Source of the DNA: UBA822 sp036336795
GTDB taxonomy: Bacteria; Gemmatimonadota; Gemmatimonadetes; Longimicrobiales; Gaopeijiaceae
Length of the DNA: 35,157 nucleotides
Reading direction: 5' to 3'
Assembly: GCA_036336795.1 (NCBI GenBank)
Contig: JAYZFL010000038.1
Location: 1 to 35,157, forward strand
A program made the position numbers and the translations under genes. The notes beneath the pieces are model-generated. The model was not told where the DNA came from and made no database searches. It saw only the letters and a program-made list of their open reading frames with translations. Below, piece after piece: positions 1 to 8,115 of this stretch (positions within the stretch are counted from its first letter, which is position 1; the number at the start of each line of letters is the position of its first letter).

Positions 1-65
1 GTGCTCGGCTTTTGGGTGCTGTCTTGAGTGTAGTGTTTCAATAGTTAGCAAGGAGCGAGAGTCAG

Positions 66-983
66 ATGCTTCCTATCGACCTGACAGGAAAGAGGGCGTT
101 CGTGGCGGGTGTTGCGGACGACAAGGGATATGGCTGGGGCATTGTCAGGGCGCTTGCTCAGGCCGGTGCATCGGTGTGCGTCGGTACCTGGCCACCTGTC
201 CTCAAGATCTTCACGCGGAGCCTCGAGCGAGGGAAGCTGGACTTGAACCTTCCCGGCGGCGGGCAGATTGAGCTGGAGAGAATCTTTCCGATGGACGCCG
301 TCTACGATACGCCGGAGGACGTACCGGAGAGCGTCCGGGACGACAAGCGATACCGTGAGTTGTCGGATTATACGCTGCAAGGGGTGGCCGATCGCCTCAG
401 CGACGAGTTCGGGGGGACGTGCTTGGACGTTCTGGTCCACTCTCTCGCGAATGCCCCTGAAGTGCAGAGGCCGCTGGTCGACACCAGTCGCGACGGGTAC
501 CTCGCCGCGTTAAGTGCCAGCGCATACTCGATGGTCGGGATGGTGCAACGATTTGGTCCCCTCATGAGGGATGGGGGATCGGTCGTGTCACTGACTTATC
601 TCGCAGGGGAGCGCGTCATCCCGGGCTACGGCGGAGGCATGAGCTCGGCAAAGGCTGCGCTCGAGAGCGATACTCGGACCTTGGCCTACGAGGTGGGTCG
701 TCGCTGGGGCATTCGCGTCAATACGATCTCTGCCGGACCTCTTCCGAGCCGAGCCGCCAGAGCCATCGGCACCATCGAACGGATGGTGGACTACTACCGC
801 GGCAACGCTGCCTTACCCGATGTGTGCACTGCTGACGATGTAGGTAATGCTGCCGCGTTCCTTTGCTCGCCACTGAGTTCCGGTATCACAGGTGAGACCC
901 TGCATGTGGATATGGGATATCACGCAATGGGTATGAATGCGGAAGACCAGCTTAGCGAGGGACGGGGCGCAGAGGAGCACTAG
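66..983 (+). CDS. fabI: Enoyl-[acyl-carrier-protein] reductase (NADH), plant/apicomplexan-type FabI
   Basis: The 305-residue protein should catalyse the last reduction of each fatty-acid elongation cycle (trans-2-enoyl-ACP to acyl-ACP) in the cytoplasm. It is a short-chain dehydrogenase fold: an N-terminal nucleotide-binding segment GVADDKGYGWG (about 15-25), SLAN (about 126-129), and the catalytic pair Tyr188 and Lys196 in GYGGGMSSAK. The seven-residue gap between Tyr and Lys, the RVNTISAGPL segment and the insertion around 50-100 (including AVYDTPEDVP) match chloroplast and Plasmodium enzymes rather than E. coli FabI, whose gap is six. The ATG has AAGGAG at 50-55. Bases 1-65 may carry the tail of an upstream reading frame (stop at 25-27), too short to identify. 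The aminotransferase start follows four bases after the stop, so the two are probably co-transcribed. Confidence 0.93.
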   Translation: MLPIDLTGKRAFVAGVADDKGYGWGIVRALAQAGASVCVGTWPPVLKIFTRSLERGKLDLNLPGGGQIELERIFPMDAVYDTPEDVPESVRDDKRYRELSDYTLQGVADRLSDEFGGTCLDVLVHSLANAPEVQRPLVDTSRDGYLAALSASAYSMVGMVQRFGPLMRDGGSVVSLTYLAGERVIPGYGGGMSSAKAALESDTRTLAYEVGRRWGIRVNTISAGPLPSRAARAIGTIERMVDYYRGNAALPDVCTADDVGNAAAFLCSPLSSGITGETLHVDMGYHAMGMNAEDQLSEGRGAEEH

Positions 984-987
984 AGCA

Positions 988-2376
988 ATGTCTGAGTTGG
1001 GGACACTGCTTCCCTCACTTCACATGCCTCCGCCCGGCCCGCGCTCAATGGAACTGGCCGACCGGCTCCGCCTTGTCGAGTCACGCCATGTCACGTTCCT
1101 GTCCGAGCACTTTCCCGTCTTTTGGGAAGAGGCGAAGGGTGCCAATGTCCGTGATGTAGACGGAAATATCTACGTCGACTTTACAGGGGCGTTCGGCGTG
1201 TCGTTCGCTGGTCACATGCACCCCGATATTGGTAGGGCCATCGATCGGCAGTCCCGTCGTCTCGTTCACGGAATGGGAGATGTGCACCCGCCCGCACTAA
1301 AGGTCGAGTTGCTAGAGCGACTGAGTGCTCTGGGTCCGTGGGACGACACAAGGGCTGTCCTCGCTTCTTCGGGGTCCGAGGCGGTGGAGTTTGCCCTCAA
1401 AACGGCCGAATTGAGAACAGGACGCTCAGGCCTTGTAGCTTTCGAAGGCAGCTATCATGGACTCACGCTCGGGAGCTTGGCCGTGACCCATCGGCAAGAT
1501 TTCCGAGATCCTTTTAAGGGTAGACTCCACGGTGGCGTGGCATTCGTTGCTTTTCCGAGCAGAGAGAGAGTCGCCGAGTCGGTGCTCTCTGGGGTGGAGA
1601 AGATCCTGGCCGATGGCACCCCGACAGGGACCCCGATCGGCGCGGTCGTGATAGAGCCCATCCAAGGGAGGGCTGGAGTACGCATCCCTGCTCCGGGATT
1701 CCTCTTACGGCTTGCGGAGTTGGCCCGCGCAGCGGGTGCGTTGGTGATCTTCGATGAGATTTTTACTGGTCTAGGTCGTACAGGCACGCTGTTCGCCTGT
1801 GAGCGTGAAGGAGTGCTCCCCGACCTTATGTGCCTCGGTAAATCTCTCGGTGGTGGCCTTCCTCTGAGCGCTTGTCTCGGACCGTCCTCTATCCTCAACG
1901 CGTGGCCTGAATCTACAGGGGAAGCCCTCCATACGAGCACCTTTCTCGGCCATCCGCTTTCCTGTGCAACTTCCCTGTCGTTTCTTGAGGTTTTGGAACG
2001 GGAAGATCTCTGCAAGCGAGCAGACCGGAGTGGTGATCAAATTATCCGGGAGCTAACTCAGGGTCTGGAGAAGGTCATGGGTGTGAAAGAAGTGCGTGGA
2101 CGCGGCCTGCTCATCGGAATCGAGCTATGTACTGGTATGGGCGAACCGCTGATCGATGGTGCGGTTAGGGTTGCGGAAGCCGCGCTACAGAAGGGACTGC
2201 TTGTTCTACCGGCTGGGAGGGTTGGCGAGGTCGTGGAGATTACGCCACCGGCGGTTGCCAATGATAGGCAGATCGACTTCGGGATTGCCTGCCTACTTGA
2301 GGTCGTGGCCCCCGAGGTGGCCCCGGGGAGGGCCGAAGAGATCGACGTCAAAGACCGATCAGTCGGCCCGAGCTGA
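988..2376 (+). CDS. Class III pyridoxal-phosphate aminotransferase (GABA/ornithine/acetylornithine-like)
   Basis: The protein of 462 residues is a fold-type I, class III PLP enzyme. Visible marks are SSGSEAVEFALK (phosphate-binding region, about 128-139), YHG (156-158), the cofactor-contacting Asp256 in IFDEIFTGLGRTG, and the Schiff-base Lys285 in LGKSLGGG. The open frame extends upstream to 937 inside fabI, but ATG 988 is preferred because AGAGGAGC (971-977) precedes it and the upstream part would only be fabI read in another frame. The amino donor is not predictable; 4-aminobutyrate, ornithine or a diamine are typical for the family. It lies four bases after fabI in the same direction. It ends ten bases before the convergent pterin dehydratase. 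There is no amino-acid pathway neighbour to narrow the substrate. Confidence 0.88.
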   Translation: MSELGTLLPSLHMPPPGPRSMELADRLRLVESRHVTFLSEHFPVFWEEAKGANVRDVDGNIYVDFTGAFGVSFAGHMHPDIGRAIDRQSRRLVHGMGDVHPPALKVELLERLSALGPWDDTRAVLASSGSEAVEFALKTAELRTGRSGLVAFEGSYHGLTLGSLAVTHRQDFRDPFKGRLHGGVAFVAFPSRERVAESVLSGVEKILADGTPTGTPIGAVVIEPIQGRAGVRIPAPGFLLRLAELARAAGALVIFDEIFTGLGRTGTLFACEREGVLPDLMCLGKSLGGGLPLSACLGPSSILNAWPESTGEALHTSTFLGHPLSCATSLSFLEVLEREDLCKRADRSGDQIIRELTQGLEKVMGVKEVRGRGLLIGIELCTGMGEPLIDGAVRVAEAALQKGLLVLPAGRVGEVVEITPPAVANDRQIDFGIACLLEVVAPEVAPGRAEEIDVKDRSVGPS

Positions 2377-2386
2377 ACGAGACTGA

Positions 2387-2677
2387 TCACCTCGACGAAG
2401 TAGCGAAGTCGATCCGTTCAGCAAGTAAAAGATCCTTATCGGTAAGCCCGTGAGCGCTGTGCGTCGTCAGGGATAGTTGCACAGTTGTATACTGGATATA
2501 GATGCCTGGGTGATGGTCCAGTTCATCCGCTAGGCTTGCGATGCGGTTGATGAAAACGATGGAATCCCGAAAGGATAGAAACTGGAATTCCTTAGATAGT
2601 GCCTCTCCCTTTCGCTTCCATCCCTTGCGACCAGCGAGCCACCCATCTATGGATTCGTCATTAAGCCTGTCTGTCAT
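2387..2677 (-). CDS. Pterin-4a-carbinolamine dehydratase (PCD/DCoH family)
   Basis: This 96-residue protein is of ordinary PCD length. The family dehydrates 4a-hydroxytetrahydropterin, regenerating the pterin cofactor used by aromatic amino acid hydroxylases, or acts in molybdopterin metabolism. The active-site signature is visible in the second half: DELDHHPG (about 52-59) followed by a spaced aromatic (Y), then THSAHGLTDKD with the third histidine and closing Asp. The N-terminal GW...FQFLSFRDSIVFINRIASLAD fits the first strand and helix. The ATG is preceded on the minus strand by AGGAAG at a short spacing. No phenylalanine hydroxylase is in view, so the partner enzyme is unknown. The gene converges on the aminotransferase with a ten-base gap, and divergent transcription towards the tRNAs starts from the other side. 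Confidence 0.88.
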   Translation of the reverse strand: MTDRLNDESIDGWLAGRKGWKRKGEALSKEFQFLSFRDSIVFINRIASLADELDHHPGIYIQYTTVQLSLTTHSAHGLTDKDLLLAERIDFATSSR

Positions 2678-2759
2678 ATCTTCCTGCAGTCCTTAGGTGT
2701 CGCCCCAATTCGTTGAGACTTGTTGACTTAACCCACAGACGTCCAACCGTTCCGAGGGG

Positions 2760-2788
2760 TTGAATCGGGCTCTAGTCCTGTATATTGT
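2760..2788 (+). promoter_or_regulatory. Possible sigma-70-type promoter of the tRNA pair
   Basis: TTGAAT (2760-2765) and TATTGT (2783-2788) are separated by 17 bases; TATATT overlaps the -10 at 15 bases. The tRNA-Glu gene begins about 33 bases downstream. This is read by eye and the match is moderate. Confidence 0.35.
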
Positions 2789-2821
2789 TTCGGCCCTCGA
2801 AACGAGAAGTCACGGCAAAAC

Positions 2822-2894
2822 GCCCCCATCGTCTAGTGGCCTAGGACACCTGGTTCTCAGCCAGGAAACCGGGGTTCGATTCCCCGTGGGGGTA
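2822..2894 (+). tRNA. tRNA-Glu (anticodon CUC)
   Basis: A 73-base cloverleaf can be folded by hand. The acceptor stem GCCCCCA (2822-2828) pairs with TGGGGGT (2887-2893), with a terminal G-T pair, and A2894 is the discriminator. The anticodon stem CCTGG/CCAGG (2849-2853, 2861-2865) closes loop TTCTCAG, giving CTC at 2856-2858, which reads GAG codons. The T arm is CGGGG-TTCGATT-CCCCG. The 3' CCA is not encoded. It lies nine bases before the tRNA-Val gene, so both are likely processed from one transcript. Confidence 0.97.
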
Positions 2895-2903
2895 TCGTCC
2901 AGA

Positions 2904-2976
2904 GGTCGCTTAGCTCAGTTGGTAGAGCACTACGTTCACATCGTAGGGGTCACTGGTTCGAGTCCAGTAGCGACCA
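2904..2976 (+). tRNA. tRNA-Val (anticodon CAC)
   Basis: Acceptor stem GGTCGCT (2904-2910) pairs with AGCGACC (2969-2975), followed by discriminator A2976. Anticodon stem CTACG/CGTAG (2930-2934, 2942-2946) closes loop TTCACAT, with CAC at 2937-2939, which decodes GTG. The D arm contains AGCTCAGTTGGTAGAGC and the T arm CTGG-TTCGAGT-CCAG. CCA is not encoded. It is the second gene of a two-tRNA unit. Confidence 0.97.
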
Positions 2977-2986
2977 TAATATCGGG

Positions 2987-3006
2987 CAGGCTTCGCCGGA
3001 TTTTTT
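2987..3006 (+). terminator. Possible Rho-independent terminator after the tRNA pair
   Basis: A short GC hairpin (GGC-TTC-GCC, 2989-2997) is followed by a run of six T (3001-3006), ten bases past tRNA-Val. The stem is short, so strength is uncertain; position and T-run are the main support. Confidence 0.45.
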
Positions 3007-3122
3007 GTATGGGGTTCAGGACTAGTGGATCGCATTATAGTTGCGGGGTCACTACCTCCTGCGGGACGTCAGGGATCAAACCTCGCCGTACCACTGGTGT
3101 GTGGCATCCAGCCACACCCAGC
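3007..3122. other. Gap between the tRNA unit and the aconitase-family gene, with a strong hairpin
   Basis: No gene seen here. CTGG (3094-3097) and GTGTGGC (3099-3105) pair with GCCACAC (3111-3117) and CCAG (3118-3121), an 11-bp stem with one bulged T and a five-base loop. It ends two bases before the stop codon of the minus-strand aconitase-family gene. On the minus strand no T-run follows, so it may stabilise the 3' end rather than terminate alone. Confidence 0.45.
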
Positions 3123-5264
3123 TTAAGTTAATTTTAGCCGACGAGATTTGATGGGCTTGATTCCCTTGCCGGGCTCCCATTGGGTCACATAACCGGCGAC
3201 AGCGCTCGCTGCTACCGAGTAGGGAGAAACTAGGTAGAGCTGGCCGGGACCGGATCTGCCCGGGAAGTTTCGGTTCTGGGAAGACACTGAGACCTCCTGT
3301 TCGGTCCGCGTAATACCCGGTCCCGCATTAATACAGGCTCCGCATCCTGGCTCTATGAATGACGCGCCGACATTGGCGAAGAGATCAAGGTATCCGCGGT
3401 CCCGGCAAAACTCTCGTACCTCTGTTGACCCGCACTGGATGTAGCACTGCACGTCGGGGTGGACGCTGAGGCCATGGTCTTCGAATGCCTCACGGAAGAC
3501 TTTGGCGTACATGTCCATATCATCCTTCTTGCCCGCGGTGCAGGAGCCCGCGTAGGCGATATCAATACGGACCGGATCATCTAAGAGCTGGGAGATCAGC
3601 ACTCCATTCCCTGGATCGCCGGGTAGCGCTGCCATCGGTTCAATCGTCGAAGCGTCGATCTCGATTGTCTTGACGTACTCCGCGTCGGGATCACTCGTCA
3701 TACCAAGTGTGAGCCTCTCCGCCTCGGTTCGATCCATCCCCCGATCATATGAAAGGAACTCAACCGTTTTCTTGTCGGCAGCGACGATTCCCGTAAATGC
3801 TCCTACCTCTGCGGCCATGTTGGTCATTGTGGCGCGTTCATCGACCGAAAGAGCTTCGACGACGGGGCCCGCGTATTCAATCACCTTCCCGATGGCGTGG
3901 CCTTCACGTACGTAAGGGGTTCGTAGGATTTCGAGCATATAATCCTTCGCGGTCACGTTTAAGCCCGGAGTGCCAGAAATCACCACTTTGAACGATTCGG
4001 GCACTTGTGCCCTCACGTCCTTCGTGATCCATGAGTTAAAGATGGCAGTTGTGCCGACTCCGAAGGCCATGCATCCGATTGCTCCGGCGTGAGGAGTATG
4101 AGAGTCCGATCCAATGATCAGCATCCCGGGCTCCGCATACTCTTCGAGAATTTTTGAGTGACAGATTGCCTCGGAACCCAACTGCTGTCCCATTTGCTCT
4201 CCATAGAGTCGGACCCCTTGCTTCTGCGAAAACTTACGTTGCTTGACTTCGAGCTCATTAGCCACGTCGAGGAGGCCCTCTTCAATGCGTTCCTGACTCA
4301 TGGCTTTGGCGAGGAAAGTTAAGTGGTCCCGGAAGAAAAGGACGCTAGATGGGTCCATCACACTACCGTCTACACCAACCTTTTGTTCGAAGAAAATGGC
4401 AGCCATGGGTGTCACGTACTCGTGTGAGAACCGGACATCGGTGCGAAAGAATCCCGCCTCTCCGGGCTCTACCGAGGGCACGCCGACTAGGTCGTTAGCG
4501 GCATCGACGACCCAGTGTCGGGCGAATATCTTTTCGGCGAGGGTCATCGGTCGCGGAGATAGGTTGATGGATTCGGAGCAATTAGGGGGAGGGACGGTTG
4601 CCTTGCCTTGGAGGCGCGCCACATTGAACTCGAAGAGGCCTCCGTACTCGATGATCTGACGGGTGATCTCGTCTTCATCTTGGGTGAAGAGGGAAAGTGG
4701 GATCTCCTCCCCTCCCCGGATGCGCCGGATAACGTCGAAATCGCTCGTGGTGAGTAATCCCAAGTTCTGGCAGTTTTCGTTGTAGATGCGCTCTAGGCTT
4801 TCGGCCACCACGACCTGGATTCCCGCCTTGAGCTCGGCGTAAGGGCTTGCTTCCCGGCTGCTTCCCTTCCCCCTTCGTTTGCCAGCTACCGAACACACAA
4901 AGCCACCCTCTTTCACACTTCTTCGTTTCACAGGGAAGTCTTTGTCGCCTGTGTGTGGGTGAGTCGTGCTCAGTCCCAAATAGGGGAAATCTCCAAGGGT
5001 TTCATCGTAGAAAAAGCAGATGTAGGCTGGTGTGATCTCGTCGGTGCTGATTTGATCACGGAGTTGAGCCCGCAATTCAGCAGTGAAATTGAGGTCGTTG
5101 CCCTCTTCAAGTTGGGCGGCCATGAGCGTGGAGTCATCCGCGAGATATAGGATGCGCCCCTCAAACTTGAGAGTCTTCGCGCGCTTGGGGGTCGGCCTGG
5201 CGAGGAGGTCTTCAGTCATCTCGCTTGTGCGGTTGCCGGATGTCAGCGTCTCTTTAGTGCTCAT
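3123..5264 (-). CDS. Aconitase-superfamily hydro-lyase with swivel (LeuD-like) domain N-terminal to the Fe-S (LeuC-like) domains
   Basis: This 713-residue protein carries both halves of an aconitase/isopropylmalate-isomerase-type dehydratase in one chain, in reversed order. The swivel domain comes first, with the substrate-contacting loop GSSRE at 134-138. The catalytic domains follow, with SDSHT at 386-390 and the three [4Fe-4S] ligands expected as Cys575 (GSCTAG), Cys641 and Cys644 (GCGAC). Family members interconvert hydroxy di- or tricarboxylic acids by dehydration and rehydration in the cytoplasm. GSCTAGKKDDM replaces the more usual GSCTN, so I do not assign citrate, isopropylmalate or homocitrate as substrate. 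An alternative start is the ATG at 5219, with GCGAG in front of it. The next gene on this strand is a transporter 246 bases upstream, and no leucine or TCA gene is adjacent. Confidence 0.85.
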   Translation of the reverse strand: MSTKETLTSGNRTSEMTEDLLARPTPKRAKTLKFEGRILYLADDSTLMAAQLEEGNDLNFTAELRAQLRDQISTDEITPAYICFFYDETLGDFPYLGLSTTHPHTGDKDFPVKRRSVKEGGFVCSVAGKRRGKGSSREASPYAELKAGIQVVVAESLERIYNENCQNLGLLTTSDFDVIRRIRGGEEIPLSLFTQDEDEITRQIIEYGGLFEFNVARLQGKATVPPPNCSESINLSPRPMTLAEKIFARHWVVDAANDLVGVPSVEPGEAGFFRTDVRFSHEYVTPMAAIFFEQKVGVDGSVMDPSSVLFFRDHLTFLAKAMSQERIEEGLLDVANELEVKQRKFSQKQGVRLYGEQMGQQLGSEAICHSKILEEYAEPGMLIIGSDSHTPHAGAIGCMAFGVGTTAIFNSWITKDVRAQVPESFKVVISGTPGLNVTAKDYMLEILRTPYVREGHAIGKVIEYAGPVVEALSVDERATMTNMAAEVGAFTGIVAADKKTVEFLSYDRGMDRTEAERLTLGMTSDPDAEYVKTIEIDASTIEPMAALPGDPGNGVLISQLLDDPVRIDIAYAGSCTAGKKDDMDMYAKVFREAFEDHGLSVHPDVQCYIQCGSTEVREFCRDRGYLDLFANVGASFIEPGCGACINAGPGITRTEQEVSVSSQNRNFPGRSGPGQLYLVSPYSVAASAVAGYVTQWEPGKGIKPIKSRRLKLT

Positions 5265-5510
5265 GGATCAGTGAGAGGCTTCAAAGATGGCCAAGGTGTG
5301 GTGACAGGGGAAGGCGACTACAGGTAATCCTCCAGGGTCGATCTGCGTCAGATTCTGCACTCTTAGAAGGCGGAGGACTTCCCAATCGGGAAGAGGGTGT
5401 GAAATCACAAGTAAGTCATGTAAGCCATGGGGGCAAAACTAGAGTGAGTCCATCTTCTATCCGAAAGGGGCTCCGTAGAAAGCTCGAGTTGATTCGTACC
5501 AAAACCCTTC

Positions 5511-6899
5511 TTACGAGAAGTCTACTCCGTAGAAGATCACAGCAACCAATATTGCCGCTACGGCGGCCGGGGCCACGAAGCGTATGAAGAAGCGCCAGGC
5601 TTTGTAGTTGAACCAACCCGGAGTCGTTTCGTCCACCAACTCGGTCTCGGTCGATTGGCGTGTCATGAACCAGCCCACACCCAGCGTGATCAAGAGTCCG
5701 CCGACTGGAAGCGCCCAATTCGAGGCGAAGTGATCGAGTGTGGAAAAGACTCCCGCCTTACCTTCGAAGATCTCAAATCCGGAAAGGCCGGGAACTGATC
5801 CGAAGGAAAGCGCCGAGAGCACCGTGAAGAAAAAAATCGAGCCACCACTCACGAGGGTTGCTTTTGACCGAGGCATATCCATCTCATCGATGAAGTAGCT
5901 TACGACGACTTCAAGTAGCGAGATCGTAGAGGTTAGCGCGGCAAGAGCGACTAAAACGTAGAACAGGGGTCCTAGGACAGTCCCCAAGGGCACAACGTCA
6001 TAGAAAAGCTGCGGCAGTGAGATGAAGAGCATGCCTGCCGCAGATTTATTCACCTGCTCGTCCATTCCCGGCACTGTGAAGATCACTGAAAACATTATGA
6101 TGGTTGCGAATAACGCGATAATTGTATCGAGTAAAACGATGGTGCCGGCGGCGTTCACAATCGACCGGTTCCGCTGGACGTATGATCCGTACGTGATCAT
6201 CGCTCCCATCCCGAGAGACAGTGTAAAAAATGAATGGCCAAGGGCTTCCAGGATGCTACCCGGCTCAAGCTCCGAGAAGTTTGGACGAAAGATGAAGGCG
6301 AGCGCCGGACGCGCTCCGTCCATAGTGAGCGCGCTTGCAAGGAGGAGGAGCAGAATGGCGAACAGGACGGGGAGAAAAATGCGAGCCACTCGCTCGATTC
6401 CACCGTGCACGCCGAAATATACGACTCCGACTGTAGCCGTCATGAACAGTGCAGAGAGCATGAACTGAAGCCCACCGTTTCCAACAATTTCCGCAAAGAG
6501 GTCACCGGTCTGCATGCCAGGAGGAAAGCCTCCTACGCTCCAGCCCAGGGTTTTCACGAAATAGAAGAGAGACCAGCCAGCCACGACCGAGTAATAGCTG
6601 AGGATGATAAAGCCGGCCATGACACCCCATGCACCCACCCAACCCCATAATGGCCCGATCGCTTCCTTCAGCGCTCCGACCGGGCTTTTCTGGGTCTTTC
6701 GACCAATCAGCAACTCCGCCATCATGATCGGTAGGCCCACGGCTGCAATACATATCAAATAAAGCAGTACAAACGCCCCACCATTGTTCTCCCATGTGAT
6801 GAAGGGGAACTTCCAAAGGTTTCCCAATCCGATAGCGCTACCAGTGGCCGCCAAGATGAAGCCCACATTGGAACTCCAGTGTTCACGCGGCTGACTCAT
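5511..6899 (-). CDS. Sodium-dependent transporter of the neurotransmitter:sodium symporter (SNF/NSS) family
   Basis: The 462-residue polytopic inner-membrane protein should import an amino acid or related amine driven by sodium, as LeuT and its bacterial relatives do. TM1 carries the unwound Na+/substrate region in ATGSAIGLGNLWKFPF (about 19-34), then NNGGAFVLLYL of TM2. Some eleven further hydrophobic stretches follow to the C-terminus, so the helix number is at the bacterial norm (11-12). The ATG has CGGAG seven bases upstream on the minus strand. It is divergent from the BMP lipoprotein gene, sharing a 146-155 base intergenic region. The 246-base gap behind it (5265-5510) contains a perfect CTTCCC/GGGAAG hairpin at 5378-5393 but no recognisable gene or terminator. 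Confidence 0.92.
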   Translation of the reverse strand: MSQPREHWSSNVGFILAATGSAIGLGNLWKFPFITWENNGGAFVLLYLICIAAVGLPIMMAELLIGRKTQKSPVGALKEAIGPLWGWVGAWGVMAGFIILSYYSVVAGWSLFYFVKTLGWSVGGFPPGMQTGDLFAEIVGNGGLQFMLSALFMTATVGVVYFGVHGGIERVARIFLPVLFAILLLLLASALTMDGARPALAFIFRPNFSELEPGSILEALGHSFFTLSLGMGAMITYGSYVQRNRSIVNAAGTIVLLDTIIALFATIIMFSVIFTVPGMDEQVNKSAAGMLFISLPQLFYDVVPLGTVLGPLFYVLVALAALTSTISLLEVVVSYFIDEMDMPRSKATLVSGGSIFFFTVLSALSFGSVPGLSGFEIFEGKAGVFSTLDHFASNWALPVGGLLITLGVGWFMTRQSTETELVDETTPGWFNYKAWRFFIRFVAPAAVAAILVAVIFYGVDFS

Positions 6900-7020
6900 C
6901 GCTTAGCTCCGGGATAAAGGGGTGAGCTTTGGGGTGTGACAGCATCCCATGGTCCAACTCGGCTTCCAACATATCGGCGGCCTCGAACTTCGGACAAGCG
7001 ATTGAGTAGACAGTGGGAGC

Positions 7021-7044
7021 CGTTGACGTGTAGGATTTTCAACG
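7021..7044. repeat. Inverted repeat in the leader of the BMP lipoprotein gene
   Basis: CGTTGA (7021-7026) and TCAACG (7039-7044) form a six-base inverted repeat around a 12-base spacer, just before the TTG and ATG start candidates. It could be an operator or an RNA hairpin; there is no partner regulator in view. Confidence 0.3.
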
Positions 7045-7054
7045 ATTGGAGCTG

Positions 7055-8101
7055 ATGCAAGTGAAATATTACCGTCCTCTCTCCGTGTTGCCCATTGCCC
7101 TTGTTATATCCACCGCTTGTGGTGGCGGAAGGGATGCCTCGAACCGGGCCCCAGAGGAGGCAGCGTTTCGGGCCGCCCTCCTTACCGCAGGACCCGTAAG
7201 CGATGCTGGTTGGTACGCTGGTGCCTATGAAGGTCTTCAATGGGTCGAGGATTCACTCGGTGCGGCTATTAGCCATCAACAGACGCGCACACCAGCCGAA
7301 TTCGATGAGGCGATGATTGCCTACGCTTCTGACGGATACGACCTCATTTTTGCGCACGGCTTCGAGTATCAGGACGCTGCCATCCGTGTTGGAGCAATGT
7401 ACCCGGAGACTGTCATCATTGTAAGCTCTGGGGGGCGGCTCGCACCGAACGTGATTCCACTGATCTTCAAGCTCGAAGAAGGGGCATATATAGCAGGAAT
7501 AACCGCAGGAATGATGACTGCCACAGGAACCGTAGGAATGGTAGGTGGCGTAGCGATTCCACCAGCGGAAGGAACCTTTGTCGGGTTTGAAGCTGGAGCG
7601 CGCTTGGTGAATCCTGGGATCACCGTCTTGGTGAACTGGATTGGAAGTTGGGATGATGTGGCCGCGGCCAAAGAGGCCGCCGTCGCTTTGATTGGTCGGG
7701 GTGCCGACATCCTCATTCACAATGTTGATGCTGCGAGCTTCGGCGTCTTCCAAGCTGCTCGGGAGGCTCGGGAGGAGGGCGAGGAAGTTTGGGCCATGGG
7801 AATGAACCGCGATCAGAATGATGTGTTTCCCCAGGTCATTCTCGGGAGTGCTATCCTCAGGATTCCAGAGGCATTTCTTACTGTCGCTCGCCTCTGGCAG
7901 TCCGGTGAACTTCCTCGTGGCGAGCCGTACTTTGCGGGTGGCGATACTCGTGCCGCAGATTACGTTGTGAACCCGGTACTTCAGGATCGCTATAGCCCGC
8001 AGCTCATGGCGCGTATCGAGTCTGTTCGCATGGGGATTCGGAATGGGATCATTGAGGTGCCCCGAGTTGAGTTTCTGGGTACAGGAGGTTCTTCACCCTG
8101 A
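7055..8101 (+). CDS. BMP-family (PnrA/BmpA-like) substrate-binding lipoprotein of an ABC importer
   Basis: A periplasmic binding lipoprotein of 348 residues, probably delivering nucleosides to the permeases encoded next. It begins with a basic n-region and hydrophobic stretch ending in the lipobox ISTAC, with the lipidated cysteine at about residue 22. The mature part shows BMP family marks: AGPVSDAGWYAGAYEGL, the GYDLIFAHGFEYQDAA segment, the EEGAYIAGITAGMMTATGTVG block and the late INHNVDAA-like region (here ILIHNVDAASFG). A TTG at 7046 in the same frame is an alternative start; I prefer ATG 7055 because it puts the basic residues directly at the N-terminus, although SD spacing does not decide. 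The ATPase gene starts 14 bases after the stop. Nucleoside specificity is inferred from relatives (PnrA of Treponema and similar proteins). Confidence 0.9.
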   Translation: MQVKYYRPLSVLPIALVISTACGGGRDASNRAPEEAAFRAALLTAGPVSDAGWYAGAYEGLQWVEDSLGAAISHQQTRTPAEFDEAMIAYASDGYDLIFAHGFEYQDAAIRVGAMYPETVIIVSSGGRLAPNVIPLIFKLEEGAYIAGITAGMMTATGTVGMVGGVAIPPAEGTFVGFEAGARLVNPGITVLVNWIGSWDDVAAAKEAAVALIGRGADILIHNVDAASFGVFQAAREAREEGEEVWAMGMNRDQNDVFPQVILGSAILRIPEAFLTVARLWQSGELPRGEPYFAGGDTRAADYVVNPVLQDRYSPQLMARIESVRMGIRNGIIEVPRVEFLGTGGSSP

Positions 8102-8115
8102 ATAAGCCGAATAGG

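Noticed and set aside
1455..2015. A 186-codon minus-strand frame
   Set aside because: Antisense to the class III aminotransferase core with its conserved cofactor motifs.
3030..3100. Possible third tRNA or tRNA-like piece, because of a T-loop-like GGTTTGATCC on the minus strand
   Set aside because: No matching acceptor or anticodon stem could be folded.
2760..3131. A 123-codon plus-strand frame
   Set aside because: It runs straight through both tRNA genes and the terminator-like hairpin.
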